A DNA stretch of 64,000 nt, taken from assembly GCA_903871735.1 (NCBI GenBank), contig CAIQHU010000071.1, forward strand, positions 1-64,000, in the 5' to 3' direction. The notes beneath the pieces are model-generated. The model was not told the origin of the DNA and did no database searches. It was given only the letters and a program-made list of their open reading frames with translations. This document shows positions 41,555-52,683 of this stretch, piece after piece; the stretch's first letter is position 1, and the number at the start of each line of letters is the position of its first letter. A program made the translations under genes and the position numbers. This DNA is from an uncultured beta proteobacterium. Lineage in GTDB: Bacteria > Pseudomonadota > Gammaproteobacteria > Burkholderiales > Burkholderiaceae.

Positions 41555-44185
41555 ATGAAAAGAATGTTATTTAATGCAACCCAACAAGAGGAACTGCGGG
41601 TTGCGATTGTCGATGGTCAAAAACTAGTTGATATCGATATCGAATCTGCCGGCAGAGAGCAACGCAAAGGGAATATCTATAAAGGCCTCATTACCCGGAT
41701 TGAACCATCTCTAGAAGCTTGTTTTGTAAACTATGGTGAAGAACGCCATGGCTTTCTACCCTTTAAAGAAATCGCTAGAAGCTACTTTGCCGAAGGTGTG
41801 GATGTGCGCAAAGCATCTATTAAAGAAGCCCTCAAAGAAGGCCAAGAAATTATTGTTCAAGTTGAAAAAGAAGAGCGTGGCAATAAAGGCGCTGCACTGA
41901 CTAGCTTCATCTCTTTAGCAGGTCGATACCTAGTCTTAATGCCAAACAATCCGCGCGGCGGTGGAGTTTCGCGCAGGATTGAAGGTGAGGATCGCCAAGA
42001 GTTACGCGAAGCAATGGGCCAACTTGAAATTCCGGATGGTATGAGCATCATCGCTCGAACCGCCGGAATCGGTAGAGACTCCGAAGAGCTCCAGTGGGAT
42101 CTTAGCTATCTCATGCAACTCTGGACCGCAATTGATGGCGCCGCGAAAACAAATCAAGCACCACTGCTCATTTATCTCGAATCAAGTCTCGTCATTCGAG
42201 CAATTCGCGACTACTTCCAACCAGATATCGGCGAAATTTTAATCGATACGGATGATATCTTCGAGCAAGCTCAAGCATTTATGTCCGTGGTCATGCCAGA
42301 TAATATGTCCCGAGTCAAACGCTACCAAGATGATGTGCCACTCTTTTCACGCTTTCAGATCGAACATCAAATCGAAACCGCTTATTCTAGAACAGTGTCT
42401 TTGCCTTCGGGCGGAGCAATCGTTATCGACCATACTGAAGCGCTCGTCTCAGTGGATGTTAACTCTGCTCGGGCTACCCGCGGCTCGGATATCGAAGAAA
42501 CAGCAACTCGAACTAATCTAGAAGCAGCCGATGAAATCGCCCGCCAAATGCGCCTGCGCGATCTGGGTGGATTAATCGTCATCGATTTTATCGATATGGA
42601 ATCTCCTAAAAGTCAAAAGGATGTCGAAAACCGTATCAAAGATTCGCTACGCCATGATCGCGCCCGTGTCCAAACTGGAAAAATCTCTAAATTTGGACTG
42701 TTAGAACTGTCACGTCAACGACTACGCCCTGCTTTGTCAGAGGGGAGCCATATTACTTGCCCACGCTGCACGGGCACTGGCCATATTCGTGACACAGAAT
42801 CCTCTGCACTACAAGTGCTGCGGATTATCCAAGAAGAAAGTATGAAAGAAAATACCGCCGCCTTGCACTGCCAAGTCCCGGTAGATGTGGCCGCTTTCTT
42901 ACTCAATGAAAAACGCTCAGAAGTCATCAAAATTGAAGCGCGCTCAAAAGTCAATGTCCTACTCATCCCCAATAAATATCTGGAAACGCCCCATTACAAG
43001 TTAGAACGTCTTCGGCATGATGATCCACGTCTTGATAGCCAAAAAGCAAGCTATGCCATCGCTGAAGAAGTCGCAAAAGAAATGGAACAGGATACGATCG
43101 TTAGTAAAAGTGCGACTGATATCAAACCACGACAAGTGGCAGCTGTTAAAGGTATTACTCCAAGCCAGCCAGCCCCACCAAGTTCTCGTGTCGAAAAAAC
43201 TCTAACTGACGCCAGCCCTGCAAGCTCAGGGGGGATGTTCGCTTGGATTAAAAGTTTATTTGGCAGTTCCAATAAAACCACCCCAACTCCTGAGGTGGTA
43301 CAAACGCCGGCTCGCCCTAACAGAGGAAATCAGCAACGTCGGGGTCGAAATGATGCACGTCGCCAACCTGGTCACACGAACCAAAACCGATCTGATACAG
43401 CAGAAAATACGTCTGAAGCAGGTGGAGATCAACTTGATCAAAATGGCCAAAAGCCACGTCGGGGTAGAGGCCAACGCCAAGATGGTAAAACCTCTGCGAG
43501 TACTCCCGCTAATGAGCCAAACCTAGACCAAACTCCTCTAGAAAACACCTCCACCACGCAAGCATCCACCGAGAATGGCCAGAGTAATGAGGAAAAACGC
43601 CGGGGACGAAATCGTCGTAATCGTGGCCGCCAACGAGACCGGAACGATCGCCCAGAGAATGATGAAAATCAAGGAGCAAGTACTGCAGAAAACGCTACGC
43701 ATCCAAATGAAGCGTCTGTTGTGCATAGTGCTTCTCCGAGGACTGATGCGGACAATCCAATTGATTCAACGCGTGCAGATGCCGATAGCTCGCGCGCAGA
43801 ACCACCACGCAACCAAGCACCTCATCAAGAAACCTCCAATCCAAATGTTGTACCAAATGTACAAAACCCCTTGGAAAATCCCGATAAGGCCAGCTCACCA
43901 AAAGCTCCTACCCTTGCAGTGATTGCCAAAGTTTATGCGCCACTACCAATCGTTACTCCAGCGCAATTAAACCGCCAACCTCTAGACGAAGTCCTTTCTT
44001 CGGTGGGGTTAATTTGGGTCGATACGATTCCCGAAAAACTCGAAGAAGTCCGTCGACAAATCGCCGCAGAACCGAAACCTGTGCATCTTCCGCGCCAACC
44101 CAAACCCGCACAAGCACTCCCAGTTGGCCCAATGGTCCTTGTGGAAACTGGTGGCAATGAACGTTTGATTGCTAACCAACATTAA
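41555..44185 (+). CDS. rne: Ribonuclease E
   Basis: [31 protein letters not shown]1 domain; Zn-link CPRCTGTG; Arg-rich disordered C-terminal region. Confidence 0.97.
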   Translation: MKRMLFNATQQEELRVAIVDGQKLVDIDIESAGREQRKGNIYKGLITRIEPSLEACFVNYGEERHGFLPFKEIARSYFAEGVDVRKASIKEALKEGQEIIVQVEKEERGNKGAALTSFISLAGRYLVLMPNNPRGGGVSRRIEGEDRQELREAMGQLEIPDGMSIIARTAGIGRDSEELQWDLSYLMQLWTAIDGAAKTNQAPLLIYLESSLVIRAIRDYFQPDIGEILIDTDDIFEQAQAFMSVVMPDNMSRVKRYQDDVPLFSRFQIEHQIETAYSRTVSLPSGGAIVIDHTEALVSVDVNSARATRGSDIEETATRTNLEAADEIARQMRLRDLGGLIVIDFIDMESPKSQKDVENRIKDSLRHDRARVQTGKISKFGLLELSRQRLRPALSEGSHITCPRCTGTGHIRDTESSALQVLRIIQEESMKENTAALHCQVPVDVAAFLLNEKRSEVIKIEARSKVNVLLIPNKYLETPHYKLERLRHDDPRLDSQKASYAIAEEVAKEMEQDTIVSKSATDIKPRQVAAVKGITPSQPAPPSSRVEKTLTDASPASSGGMFAWIKSLFGSSNKTTPTPEVVQTPARPNRGNQQRRGRNDARRQPGHTNQNRSDTAENTSEAGGDQLDQNGQKPRRGRGQRQDGKTSASTPANEPNLDQTPLENTSTTQASTENGQSNEEKRRGRNRRNRGRQRDRNDRPENDENQGASTAENATHPNEASVVHSASPRTDADNPIDSTRADADSSRAEPPRNQAPHQETSNPNVVPNVQNPLENPDKASSPKAPTLAVIAKVYAPLPIVTPAQLNRQPLDEVLSSVGLIWVDTIPEKLEEVRRQIAAEPKPVHLPRQPKPAQALPVGPMVLVETGGNERLIANQH

Positions 44186-44221
44186 ACCAACTATGTTTGC
44201 CAAGATTGAGCCAAACGCGTT

Positions 44222-45340
44222 ATGAAAAAAATAGTACCCATCACGAGTTTGGCTGAACTAACTAGCATCACCCAACAATTATCTATCCCAGAAAAGCTCT
44301 TGCAACCAACGGGTATCTTACAGGATACCCGTCAAAGAGGGCTGCATGACCTGCGAATTTCAGTGACAGACCGCTGTAATTTTCGCTGTCCCTATTGCAT
44401 GCCAAAAGAAATATTTACAAACCAATATAACTACCTTGGCCAAAAAGAACTATTAAGCTTTGAAGAAATTACCCGAGTCGCTCGAATTTTTATTGCGCAT
44501 GGGGTGCAAAAAATTCGCTTAACAGGCGGTGAACCCCTCTTACGCAAAGGGATTGAAGATTTAGTGGCGATGCTCGCTAAACTACATACACCAGATGGGC
44601 GCCCAATTGATCTGACTCTCACCACGAACGGTAGTCTATTACAAAAAAAAGCCCAAGCACTGAAAGACGCTGGACTGAAACGAATTACGATTAGCCTAGA
44701 TGCAATGAGCGATGATGTATTTCGGCAAATGAATGATGTTGATTTTGCCCAACGCGATGTCTTAGAAAGTATCGAACTAGCAAAAAAAATTGGTTTTAGT
44801 TCAGTCAAAGTCAATATGGTTGTTAAAAAAGGGGTGAACGATCAAGAAATATTACCCATGGTCAAATACTTTAAAGGTACCGGTATTACCGTTCGCTTTA
44901 TTGAATATATGGATGTGGGTAATACCAATGGCTGGCAAATGCAAGAAGTGCTCCCCTCTAGAGCAGTTCTTGACCTGATCCAATCCCAATATCCACTAGT
45001 GCCAATTGAACCGGATTATCCTGGTGAAGTGGCGCAGCGCTGGCAACATCAGGATGGCTCGGCAGAAATCGGAGTCATCTCCAGCGTTACCCAAGCATTT
45101 TGTAGTTCGTGCACGCGTGCACGTATCTCCATGGAGGGGAAGCTTTTTTTATGCCTGTTCGCCAATACCGGGTATGATCTGCGCGCCCTCTTAAGAAGTC
45201 ATGTGGATGACCTAGCGATATCCAATGTGGTGGCAGGCATTTGGCAAAAACGCACCGATAATTATTCCGAAATTCGGGGGCAAGTACAAACCGGCCAAGT
45301 CAGCCATCATAAGGTTGAAATGTCCTATATCGGTGGCTAA
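44222..45340 (+). CDS. moaA: GTP 3',8-cyclase MoaA
   Basis: [17 protein letters not shown] radical [24 protein letters not shown]. Confidence 0.96.
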   Translation: MKKIVPITSLAELTSITQQLSIPEKLLQPTGILQDTRQRGLHDLRISVTDRCNFRCPYCMPKEIFTNQYNYLGQKELLSFEEITRVARIFIAHGVQKIRLTGGEPLLRKGIEDLVAMLAKLHTPDGRPIDLTLTTNGSLLQKKAQALKDAGLKRITISLDAMSDDVFRQMNDVDFAQRDVLESIELAKKIGFSSVKVNMVVKKGVNDQEILPMVKYFKGTGITVRFIEYMDVGNTNGWQMQEVLPSRAVLDLIQSQYPLVPIEPDYPGEVAQRWQHQDGSAEIGVISSVTQAFCSSCTRARISMEGKLFLCLFANTGYDLRALLRSHVDDLAISNVVAGIWQKRTDNYSEIRGQVQTGQVSHHKVEMSYIGG

Positions 45341-45980
45341 GGTGAACTCCCATCAACCGTTAATCACCGGCCTTGTGCTCTGCGGCGGTAAAGCCGAGCG
45401 GATGCAAGGCCAAGATAAAGGCCTATTACCTCTGAAACACCAAACCCTGGCACACTGGGCAATTGAGCGCCTCCTGCCGCAAGTGTCGCAATTAGCAATC
45501 AACGCTAATCGGAATCATCCTGCCTACGAAGCAATCAGTCAACACTTCGCACTCCAGACTGGTCGCAAAATACCAGTTTATTCGGATACTTACCCAGGTT
45601 TTGTTGGTCCACTCGGAGGCTTTCATACTGGACTAAGCCATTGTCAAACCGAATACTTGCTGGTTATTCCCTGCGATTCGCCACTATTTCCCAGTAACCT
45701 TGCGAGCGAACTGCTGCAAAACTTACTTGCGCAACAAACAGATCTAGCTTATGCCATCACAGCACCAATCGATCACCGACCACAAGCCTACCCAGTCTTT
45801 TGTTTAATGCGGGCAAACCTCTTGACGAGTTTGTGCGCGTATTTGGATCAGGGTGAACGAAAAATAGATCGCTGGTTTGCAACTCAAAAAAATAGTGCTG
45901 TACTTTTTCCAGATGTGCAAGCTTTTGCTAATATTAATACACCCGCAGAATTAGCCCACACAGAATCTCTCTTAGCATGA
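45333..45980 (+). CDS. mobA: Molybdenum cofactor guanylyltransferase
   Basis: [22 protein letters not shown]; probable GTG start at 45333 or 45342, overlapping moaA stop. Confidence 0.92.
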   Translation: MAKVNSHQPLITGLVLCGGKAERMQGQDKGLLPLKHQTLAHWAIERLLPQVSQLAINANRNHPAYEAISQHFALQTGRKIPVYSDTYPGFVGPLGGFHTGLSHCQTEYLLVIPCDSPLFPSNLASELLQNLLAQQTDLAYAITAPIDHRPQAYPVFCLMRANLLTSLCAYLDQGERKIDRWFATQKNSAVLFPDVQAFANINTPAELAHTESLLA

Positions 45981-47332
45981 GCGCAAACTCTTTCCCACCC
46001 TTAGTCGATTTCCAAACGCAGTGGATCGCAAGTCAAGGGACTGATCTCTTTAACCCAGAGACCTTGCAATTAGAGGCAGCCCTGGAGTTTATGCAAGCTT
46101 ACACCGCAAGTCGTCGCCATACTTTAGGAACTGAAACGATCCCCCTAGAAAGCGCTCTAGGTCGAGTTCTTAACAAGGACATGATTGCTTTAATGGATGT
46201 CCCACCAGCGGATAACTCAGCCATGGATGGCTTTGCTTTTAATAGCCAAGCTCTCCAACAAGCCAATCCAATTAGCCTCGAAATTATTGGAACTCGCCTA
46301 GCTACTAGTGCCGACTCGACGGATGCGAAAAACCAAGAGATAAAATCCACCAACGCAGTTGTTTTTGATCCTAGTCAACACGCCTACCGAATCATGACCG
46401 GCGCAGTCATGCCCGCGGGATGTGATACGGTCATTCCCCAAGAGTTCACCGAACAAATCCAACAAACCATAGGCTTTGATCCAAAACGTATCCAAGCGGG
46501 TGATAATCGCCGACTACAAGGTGAAGACCTGCGCATCGGAACAGTTTGTATCCCCAAAGGCCGTATCATTGGACCCAGTGATATGGGTCTAATCGCCTCG
46601 ATGGGTCTCTCAACAATCGAGGTCTATGAAAAATTGACTGTGGCAGTTTTCTCAACAGGGGACGAACTCAAAGCCCTTGGCTCCGAATTAACTCCCGGTG
46701 CAATTTTTGATAGTAATCGCTACACCCTCCTGGGAATGTTGCAAAATTTGGGAGTAAATACTATCGATCTTGGAATCATCCCCGATCAACCAGAAGCACT
46801 GCGTAATGCATTTGCCTCAGCCGCATCTTTAGCAGATGCAATTATTACCTCCGGTGGCGTCTCTGTTGGGCAAGCTGACTTCACAAAACAAGTCATGCGC
46901 GAGCTGGGCGATGTGGCCTTTTGGACCCTAGCCATCAAACCAGGCCGACCCATGGCCTTTGGAAAAATCAAGCAAAACCAACATGAAGCTGTACTTTTTG
47001 GCCTACCAGGTAACCCTGTAGCAGTCATGATTACTTTTTACCAGTTCGTCCAAGACACCCTAAACTGGATGGGTGGTGCAAGTAACTTTAAACAACTTAT
47101 CCACCAAGCCCACTGGGTTGGAAAGTTCAAAAAACGCTCCGGCAGAACAGAGTTTTTAAGGGGCTTTTTACACCAAAATACGGCTGGGTTAAATTGCGTA
47201 AAACCAAGTGGTAATCAAGGATCTGGCGTATTAAGTTCGATGAGTCAGGCTAATTGCCTGGTGATCCTACCCCCAGAACTTACCCAAATAGAAGACGGCG
47301 ACCTCGTCAACATTGTGGCAATTCAAAGATAA
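45977..47332 (+). CDS. moeA: Molybdopterin molybdenumtransferase MoeA
   Basis: PPADNSAMDGFA; TGDEL; FDSNRYTL; ITSGGVSVGQADF; GLPGNPVAV. Confidence 0.95.
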   Translation: MSANSFPPLVDFQTQWIASQGTDLFNPETLQLEAALEFMQAYTASRRHTLGTETIPLESALGRVLNKDMIALMDVPPADNSAMDGFAFNSQALQQANPISLEIIGTRLATSADSTDAKNQEIKSTNAVVFDPSQHAYRIMTGAVMPAGCDTVIPQEFTEQIQQTIGFDPKRIQAGDNRRLQGEDLRIGTVCIPKGRIIGPSDMGLIASMGLSTIEVYEKLTVAVFSTGDELKALGSELTPGAIFDSNRYTLLGMLQNLGVNTIDLGIIPDQPEALRNAFASAASLADAIITSGGVSVGQADFTKQVMRELGDVAFWTLAIKPGRPMAFGKIKQNQHEAVLFGLPGNPVAVMITFYQFVQDTLNWMGGASNFKQLIHQAHWVGKFKKRSGRTEFLRGFLHQNTAGLNCVKPSGNQGSGVLSSMSQANCLVILPPELTQIEDGDLVNIVAIQR

Positions 47333-47420
47333 TTCACATATAATTTTTCTTAAGAATACAATTAAGAAATAATTTCTACCCCCTTTGAATCATTCACAAT
47401 ACCACTTCTAGAAATTACAT

Positions 47421-47750
47421 ATGCCCAGTAGTAAAAGAGAAATAATCTATGTTGACCCAATCCATACGGCCAAAACACTAGTCCTTGTCTATATGTGCTT
47501 TTCTTTGCCTATCATCGGCTTATTTTTTATTGATGCCTACTTTCGATATGGTGAAATACCCCTGTTTATCGTACTCTACGGGGTATTTCTCAATATTGTT
47601 TTTGGCTTCGCGATTTTGTGGCTGGCTTGTAAAGTTTATAACTGGGTCGCTACAAACTTTGGTGGTATTGAACTAGACCTCAAAGAGATCCCTCTTGAAG
47701 AACACAAACCTAGCCCCCGCCGTTTCAGGCTTTCCAGATCTCCGGATTAA
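47421..47750 (+). CDS. Hypothetical membrane protein (2 TM)
   Basis: 109 aa, two hydrophobic segments; 3' end overlaps the convergent dehydrogenase gene. Confidence 0.55.
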   Translation: MPSSKREIIYVDPIHTAKTLVLVYMCFSLPIIGLFFIDAYFRYGEIPLFIVLYGVFLNIVFGFAILWLACKVYNWVATNFGGIELDLKEIPLEEHKPSPRRFRLSRSPD

Positions 47751-48729
47751 TTAGATTGGGGGGTCTCTTACCCGCCAATCCTGCGAGCAAATTATCAATC
47801 GCTAAATTCATCATGCCATGACGCGTCTTGGCCGTTGCGCTACCAATATGTGGTGTTAATACCACATTTGGCACAGTTAAAAATCCCGGGTTGAGCTTTG
47901 GCTCCCCCTCATAAACATCTAAACCGGCTGCAAAAATCACTTTTTTCTGTAAGGCCTCAATCAGGGCCGCGTCGTCCACAATTCCCCCTCGGGCAATGTT
48001 AATCAGTGTGGCAGTAGGCCGCATCAAAGCCAATTGCTCCCGACCAATGAGATGATGACTTGCAGCGGAATAAGGCATCACTAAAACAACGTGATCGGCC
48101 TGTCGCAATAGGGTTTCTAGAGCAACATACTGGGCCTGACATGCCTGCTCCGTAGCAGCGTCTAATTGCGTCCGATTGTGATACAAAATGTTCATCCCAA
48201 AACCTAAGCCACGTTTTGCGATTGCCTGACCAATACGCCCCATACCAATAATACCCATTGTGGAATGATGGACATCCACCCCAAGCATCCCTCCCAACTC
48301 CCAATTTTGCCAATGCCCAGCTCTTAACCAATGCTCAGTTTCACAAACGCGCCGGGCCGTTGCCATTAAAAGTGCAAAGGCCATATCGGCAGTCGTGTCA
48401 GTTAATACATCCGGGGTATTAGTACCAAAAACATGCTTCGCATTGAGTGCTGCCACATCAAAATTATTAAACCCAACAGCGATATTCGAGATGATTTGCA
48501 GTTGACTGGCCTGACTTAAGGCCTGAGTACCAACCTGCTCACTACCCGTTACCAAAGCGCCCTGTTTATCGGCTAAACGGTTAGCTAACTCAGCGTTCGA
48601 TAACGGGTGAATCTGATCGTTGTAATCAATCTCACAATGCTCCTCTAAACGCGCCAAACCCTCAGGGAAAATTCTGCGGGCTACTAATACTTTGGGACGA
48701 ACTGGACTCGGTGCTTGGGTAAGTGACAT
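47725..48729 (-). CDS. D-glycerate dehydrogenase / glyoxylate-hydroxypyruvate reductase family
   Basis: MGIIGMGRIGQAIAKRG; NIARGGIVDDAALIEAL; LDVYEGEP; LTPHIGSAT. Confidence 0.9.
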   Translation of the reverse strand: MSLTQAPSPVRPKVLVARRIFPEGLARLEEHCEIDYNDQIHPLSNAELANRLADKQGALVTGSEQVGTQALSQASQLQIISNIAVGFNNFDVAALNAKHVFGTNTPDVLTDTTADMAFALLMATARRVCETEHWLRAGHWQNWELGGMLGVDVHHSTMGIIGMGRIGQAIAKRGLGFGMNILYHNRTQLDAATEQACQAQYVALETLLRQADHVVLVMPYSAASHHLIGREQLALMRPTATLINIARGGIVDDAALIEALQKKVIFAAGLDVYEGEPKLNPGFLTVPNVVLTPHIGSATAKTRHGMMNLAIDNLLAGLAGKRPPNLINPEIWKA

Positions 48730-48916
48730 GGTTTTTTCCTAGACACAATATAAACAGTAATTGTATGCCATTCTGAATCAAGACAATGCCAAAGACCCTA
48801 CCCACCATCCCAAAGAAACCATCGCCGCTATCTAAGTGGCGGCCAAACCACAATGACAATTATTCAATGCGGGATTTCTCGGCTAAAATAGATTTTTCAA
48901 TTATTACAAAACAATT

Positions 48917-49240
48917 ATGACTTACGTCGTTACCGAAGCCTGTATTAAATGTAAATATACAGACTGTGTTGATGTCTGCCCAGTGGACTGTTTTCGAGAA
49001 GGTCCTAATTTTCTGACAATTGACCCAGATGAGTGTATTGATTGCGCTGTTTGTGTGCCCGAGTGTCCTGTCAATGCAATTTATGCCGAAGACGATGTGC
49101 CAGGCGATCAGCAAGCATTCATCGCCCTCAATACTGAATTATCACGTAACTGGAAATCGATTACAAAATCAAAAGGTTCTTTACCGGATGCGGATGATTG
49201 GAAAGATGTTAAAGATAAACTCGAACACTTGATTCGCTAA
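48917..49240 (+). CDS. fdxA: Ferredoxin FdxA (7Fe type)
   Basis: [56 protein letters not shown]. Confidence 0.95.
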   Translation: MTYVVTEACIKCKYTDCVDVCPVDCFREGPNFLTIDPDECIDCAVCVPECPVNAIYAEDDVPGDQQAFIALNTELSRNWKSITKSKGSLPDADDWKDVKDKLEHLIR

Positions 49241-49282
49241 AAGGGGATTTTGGTACCCAGTAATGCTATAGCTGTTTTATTT

Positions 49283-49318
49283 TTTACCCGCTTTACACCC
49301 TTTACCCGCTTTACCAGT
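49283..49318. repeat. 9-bp tandem direct repeat, 4 units
   Basis: TTTACCCGC TTTACACCC TTTACCCGC TTTACCAGT. Confidence 0.6.
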
Positions 49319-49476
49319 CTTGATGCTTCCTATTTTTCTAGATCATATCGCCTGTTTCGAATATTTTGTTATCTGCAAATTTTGCACTGACGAGTACCTC
49401 CGATCAATCACTTGGAGAGATTACTAAGTCAACATTAAGTCAACAAATAGTTCCAGCAACATCCTAAAAACTAGTT

Positions 49477-50532
49477 ATGCCAAACTCTTTTCCGCAGGCC
49501 ATTGAAACAGAAGCTGTCATTATCGGGGCAGGACCAGTTGGTTTATTTCAAGTATTTGAGCTTGGCCTACTCGAAATACAAGCCCATGTCATCGACTCAC
49601 TGAAGGTCCCAGGTGGTCAATGTGTCGAACTATACCCAGATAAACCGATTTACGATATTCCAGCGATACCGCGGTGCACAGGTCAAGAATTGACCAATCA
49701 ACTCCTCCAACAAATACGACCCTTCGCACCCCAATTTCATTTAGGCCAAGTAGTCAATACCCTAAGCCAACAAGAAGATGGGCGCTTTTTACTATCAACC
49801 TCGCTGGGTAAAAACTTCCTGACTAAAACAATCTTTATTGCGGCAGGAGTCGGCTCATTCCAGCCACGTACCCTAAAAATTGCTGGCATCGAACGCTTTT
49901 ATCAGCAACAAATTTTCTTTGAAGATACCAACCCTTCTCGATATATCAATAATCATATCGTCGTCCTTGGTGATGACGACTGCGCTCTTGATTCTTGCCT
50001 AAACCTAGTGGATCAGGTCCAAAGCCTAACGCTAATTCACCGTCGCCATGAATTAAAAGCTAAGCCAGATTCTATTGCCAAAATCCGCGCCTTATGCGAC
50101 AGTTCGTCTATGCGCTTTACGGTCGGACAAGTTACTGGCTTTGAAGAAGCAAATCAACTCTTGAGTGCACTCATCATCACCGGCCAAGACGGCCTATCGC
50201 ATCGCATCCCACTAGACATTCTCCTAGCTTTTCTTGGCCTATCGCCAAAACTAGGTCCTATCGCAGATTGGGGACTCCAACTTGATCGCAAACAAATCTT
50301 GGTCGACACGGAAAAGTTCTCTACCAACACCCCAGGAATTTTTGCAGTAGGTGATATCAATACCTATCCAGGCAAAAAGAAATTAATTCTTTGCGGATTT
50401 CATGAGGCAACTCTTGCGGCCTTCGCCGCAAAAGAATACCTTTACCCGGAAAAAAAAGTGCCCTTGCAATACACCACCACATCCCCAAAAATTCATCAAC
50501 TATTGGGCGTGAATACACCTAGAAACGACTAA
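49477..50532 (+). CDS. Ferredoxin--NADP+ reductase (thioredoxin-reductase-like)
   Basis: [71 protein letters not shown]. Confidence 0.92.
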   Translation: MPNSFPQAIETEAVIIGAGPVGLFQVFELGLLEIQAHVIDSLKVPGGQCVELYPDKPIYDIPAIPRCTGQELTNQLLQQIRPFAPQFHLGQVVNTLSQQEDGRFLLSTSLGKNFLTKTIFIAAGVGSFQPRTLKIAGIERFYQQQIFFEDTNPSRYINNHIVVLGDDDCALDSCLNLVDQVQSLTLIHRRHELKAKPDSIAKIRALCDSSSMRFTVGQVTGFEEANQLLSALIITGQDGLSHRIPLDILLAFLGLSPKLGPIADWGLQLDRKQILVDTEKFSTNTPGIFAVGDINTYPGKKKLILCGFHEATLAAFAAKEYLYPEKKVPLQYTTTSPKIHQLLGVNTPRND

Positions 50533-50571
50533 AAATATCCTACTACTGCTATTTTCGCCTACAATAACTTG

Positions 50572-51366
50572 ATGGATTCCTATCAACATTTAATGCGTCA
50601 CGTGCTCGAACACGGTACAAAAAAAACCGATCGAACAGGTACCGGAACACTGTCCGTATTTGGTTATCAAATGCGCTTTAATCTGGCGCAAGGCTTTCCC
50701 ATGGTAACCACCAAAAAACTGCACCTCAAATCAATTATTTACGAACTGCTCTGGTTTCTTCAAGGCAGTACAAATAATCAATGGCTCAAGGAGCGTGGAG
50801 TCTCGATTTGGAATGAATGGGCTAAACCTGATGGAGATTTAGGACCTATTTATGGCTACCAATGGCGCTCTTGGCCAACCCCAAGCGGTCAACATATCGA
50901 TCAAATCGCTCAGATTATTGAACAAATAAAAACCACCCCCGACTCACGCCGAATAATTGTCTCGGCTTGGAACGTCGCAGATATCCCTACGATGGCCTTA
51001 GCCCCATGCCATGCATTTTTTCAATTTTATGTTGCCGACGGTAAATTATCCTGTCAACTCTATCAGCGAAGCGCTGATATATTTCTCGGTGTACCTTTTA
51101 ATATTGCCAGCTACGCCCTACTCACCCACCTAGTCGCTCAGCAAACGCATTTATCAGTCGGTGATTTTGTCTGGACTGGGGGAGATTGTCACCTCTACTC
51201 GAATCATCTAGAACAAGTTCAATTACAACTCTCGCGTAAACCATTGCCTCTCCCCCAACTGTCGATCAAACGTCACCCCCCATCCATTTTTGATTATGAG
51301 TATGAGGATATTGAAGTCGTCGGCTATGAATCACATCCTGCCATTAAAGCACCCGTTGCTATTTAA
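50572..51366 (+). CDS. thyA: Thymidylate synthase
   Basis: [55 protein letters not shown]. Confidence 0.97.
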   Translation: MDSYQHLMRHVLEHGTKKTDRTGTGTLSVFGYQMRFNLAQGFPMVTTKKLHLKSIIYELLWFLQGSTNNQWLKERGVSIWNEWAKPDGDLGPIYGYQWRSWPTPSGQHIDQIAQIIEQIKTTPDSRRIIVSAWNVADIPTMALAPCHAFFQFYVADGKLSCQLYQRSADIFLGVPFNIASYALLTHLVAQQTHLSVGDFVWTGGDCHLYSNHLEQVQLQLSRKPLPLPQLSIKRHPPSIFDYEYEDIEVVGYESHPAIKAPVAI

Positions 51367-51368
51367 AC

Positions 51369-51881
51369 ATGCAATTAACGATTATCGTCGCCCGCTCTAA
51401 ACAAGGTGTTATCGGTCAAGATAATGCCTTACCATGGCGCTTGCCTGCTGACCTGCAACATTTTAAAAAAATCACGACCGGACACCCCATCATCATGGGA
51501 CGTAATACATGGGAGTCTCTTGGATGCGCTCTCCCCGGTAGAAGAAATATTGTAATTTCTAGAACAAAAAGCTTTGATCCAACCGATGCGGAATGCTTTG
51601 ATTCTCTAGAGGGAGCAATCGCAGCTTGTCAAAATGATCCATTAGCGTTCATTATCGGAGGCGCCCAAGTTTACGAACAAGCTCTAGAGCTAGATGTGGT
51701 CCAACAAATGATCATTACTGAAGTCGATATCGATGTGGTTGGAGACGCCCATTTCCCCAATTTTAATCAGGCCAATTGGCATGAAACTTCGCGCATTAGC
51801 TTTCCTAGTGCGGCTGACCCGAAAGATCCAAGTAGACTTCTACCAGCCTATGCTTTCGTGAACTATAGTCGACAAATATAA
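51369..51881 (+). CDS. folA: Dihydrofolate reductase
   Basis: IGQDNALPWRLPADLQHFKKITTGHPIIMGRNTWESL. Confidence 0.96.
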   Translation: MQLTIIVARSKQGVIGQDNALPWRLPADLQHFKKITTGHPIIMGRNTWESLGCALPGRRNIVISRTKSFDPTDAECFDSLEGAIAACQNDPLAFIIGGAQVYEQALELDVVQQMIITEVDIDVVGDAHFPNFNQANWHETSRISFPSAADPKDPSRLLPAYAFVNYSRQI

Positions 51882-52003
51882 GCTTACTACAGCCTAGCGC
51901 ACATTAAAATTGCAATGACATCAGTATTTCAAACGCTTACCTTCATACTGAATCAATCCACCTTAAACTTGCGTATGCAGATCATTCATCTTCACCCACA
52001 AGG

Positions 52004-52678
52004 CTACTTGCCCAACGCAATCAGTAACTCAACCAGCTCCACAATATCTGTGGAAGGCTCGGTGGCATCGAACGCGTTACTTAGGGCAGCTAAACTACGT
52101 GCACGCTGACTGGCGATTCCTAGATTTGCCTTGGTTATAGCAAAACTACCGCTAGCTCACTTGACATAAGAGGGAATGAACTGCTTAAGGCGCGCTAAAA
52201 CCTCAGCACGATGAAGTGGATGCCGAATATCCTCGTAGTGCAGCAACAGCCATAATTCAAAACAAGGTACAGATGCGATGGCCCTGAAGATTACTGGCTG
52301 TTTGGCATCGTTACGTAGCTTACCATCTAGTGAATCTGCAAGCTTGAGAGCATCAAAATATGACTTGTGTTCATCACGGTCAAAAATAGCAAAAACCCTT
52401 TCAAAAGCTTTCGCGCGCACGCGCTTATTTGGATCTCCCGCCCCAAAAAGCTGCTTTGCAGAACGCACTACTTGAATAGGCTCAGTACCAAGAGCGCTGG
52501 GATGAACTTCAACATTGGCCGTTTGTAATCTGTATGTGTTCCTAATTTCCTTGAAGTAAAGCGGCTCAGTCCTACTCCCCTCAGAAACGATCAAAACGCG
52601 ATCATAGCTGGCTCGCTGAGTCTTTTTACGCTCCAACTGAGAGCGCTGTCGGATTTTGGGTGGGTTGTCGCGGGCCAT
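52004..52678 (-). pseudogene. RloB / AbiLii-like protein interrupted by in-frame TGA at 52157-52159
   Basis: RVLIVSEGSRTEPLYFKEI, FAIFDRDEH, PCFELWLLLHYE; past the TGA the same frame continues ASGSFAITKANLGIASQRARSLAALSNAFDATEPSTDIVELVELLIALGK to TAG at 52004-52006. Confidence 0.85.
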
Positions 52679-52683
52679 CGATA

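Noticed and set aside
42252-44203. Many alternative-frame ORFs within rne (e.g. 43575-43922, 42715-42972)
   Set aside because: Shadow ORFs of a single coherent RNase E reading frame
50550-50574. Leaderless thyA (TACAAT six bases before ATG)
   Set aside because: No matching -35 element could be found, so the promoter call is not supported
51915-52109. 64-aa plus-strand ORF after folA
   Set aside because: Antisense to the continuation of the RloB frame beyond its TGA; no start signal
52157-52159. TGA in rloB as selenocysteine or Trp recoding
   Set aside because: TGA is used as a normal terminator here (e.g. pdxJ, maf), the family position suggests Gly, and no recoding signal was recognised
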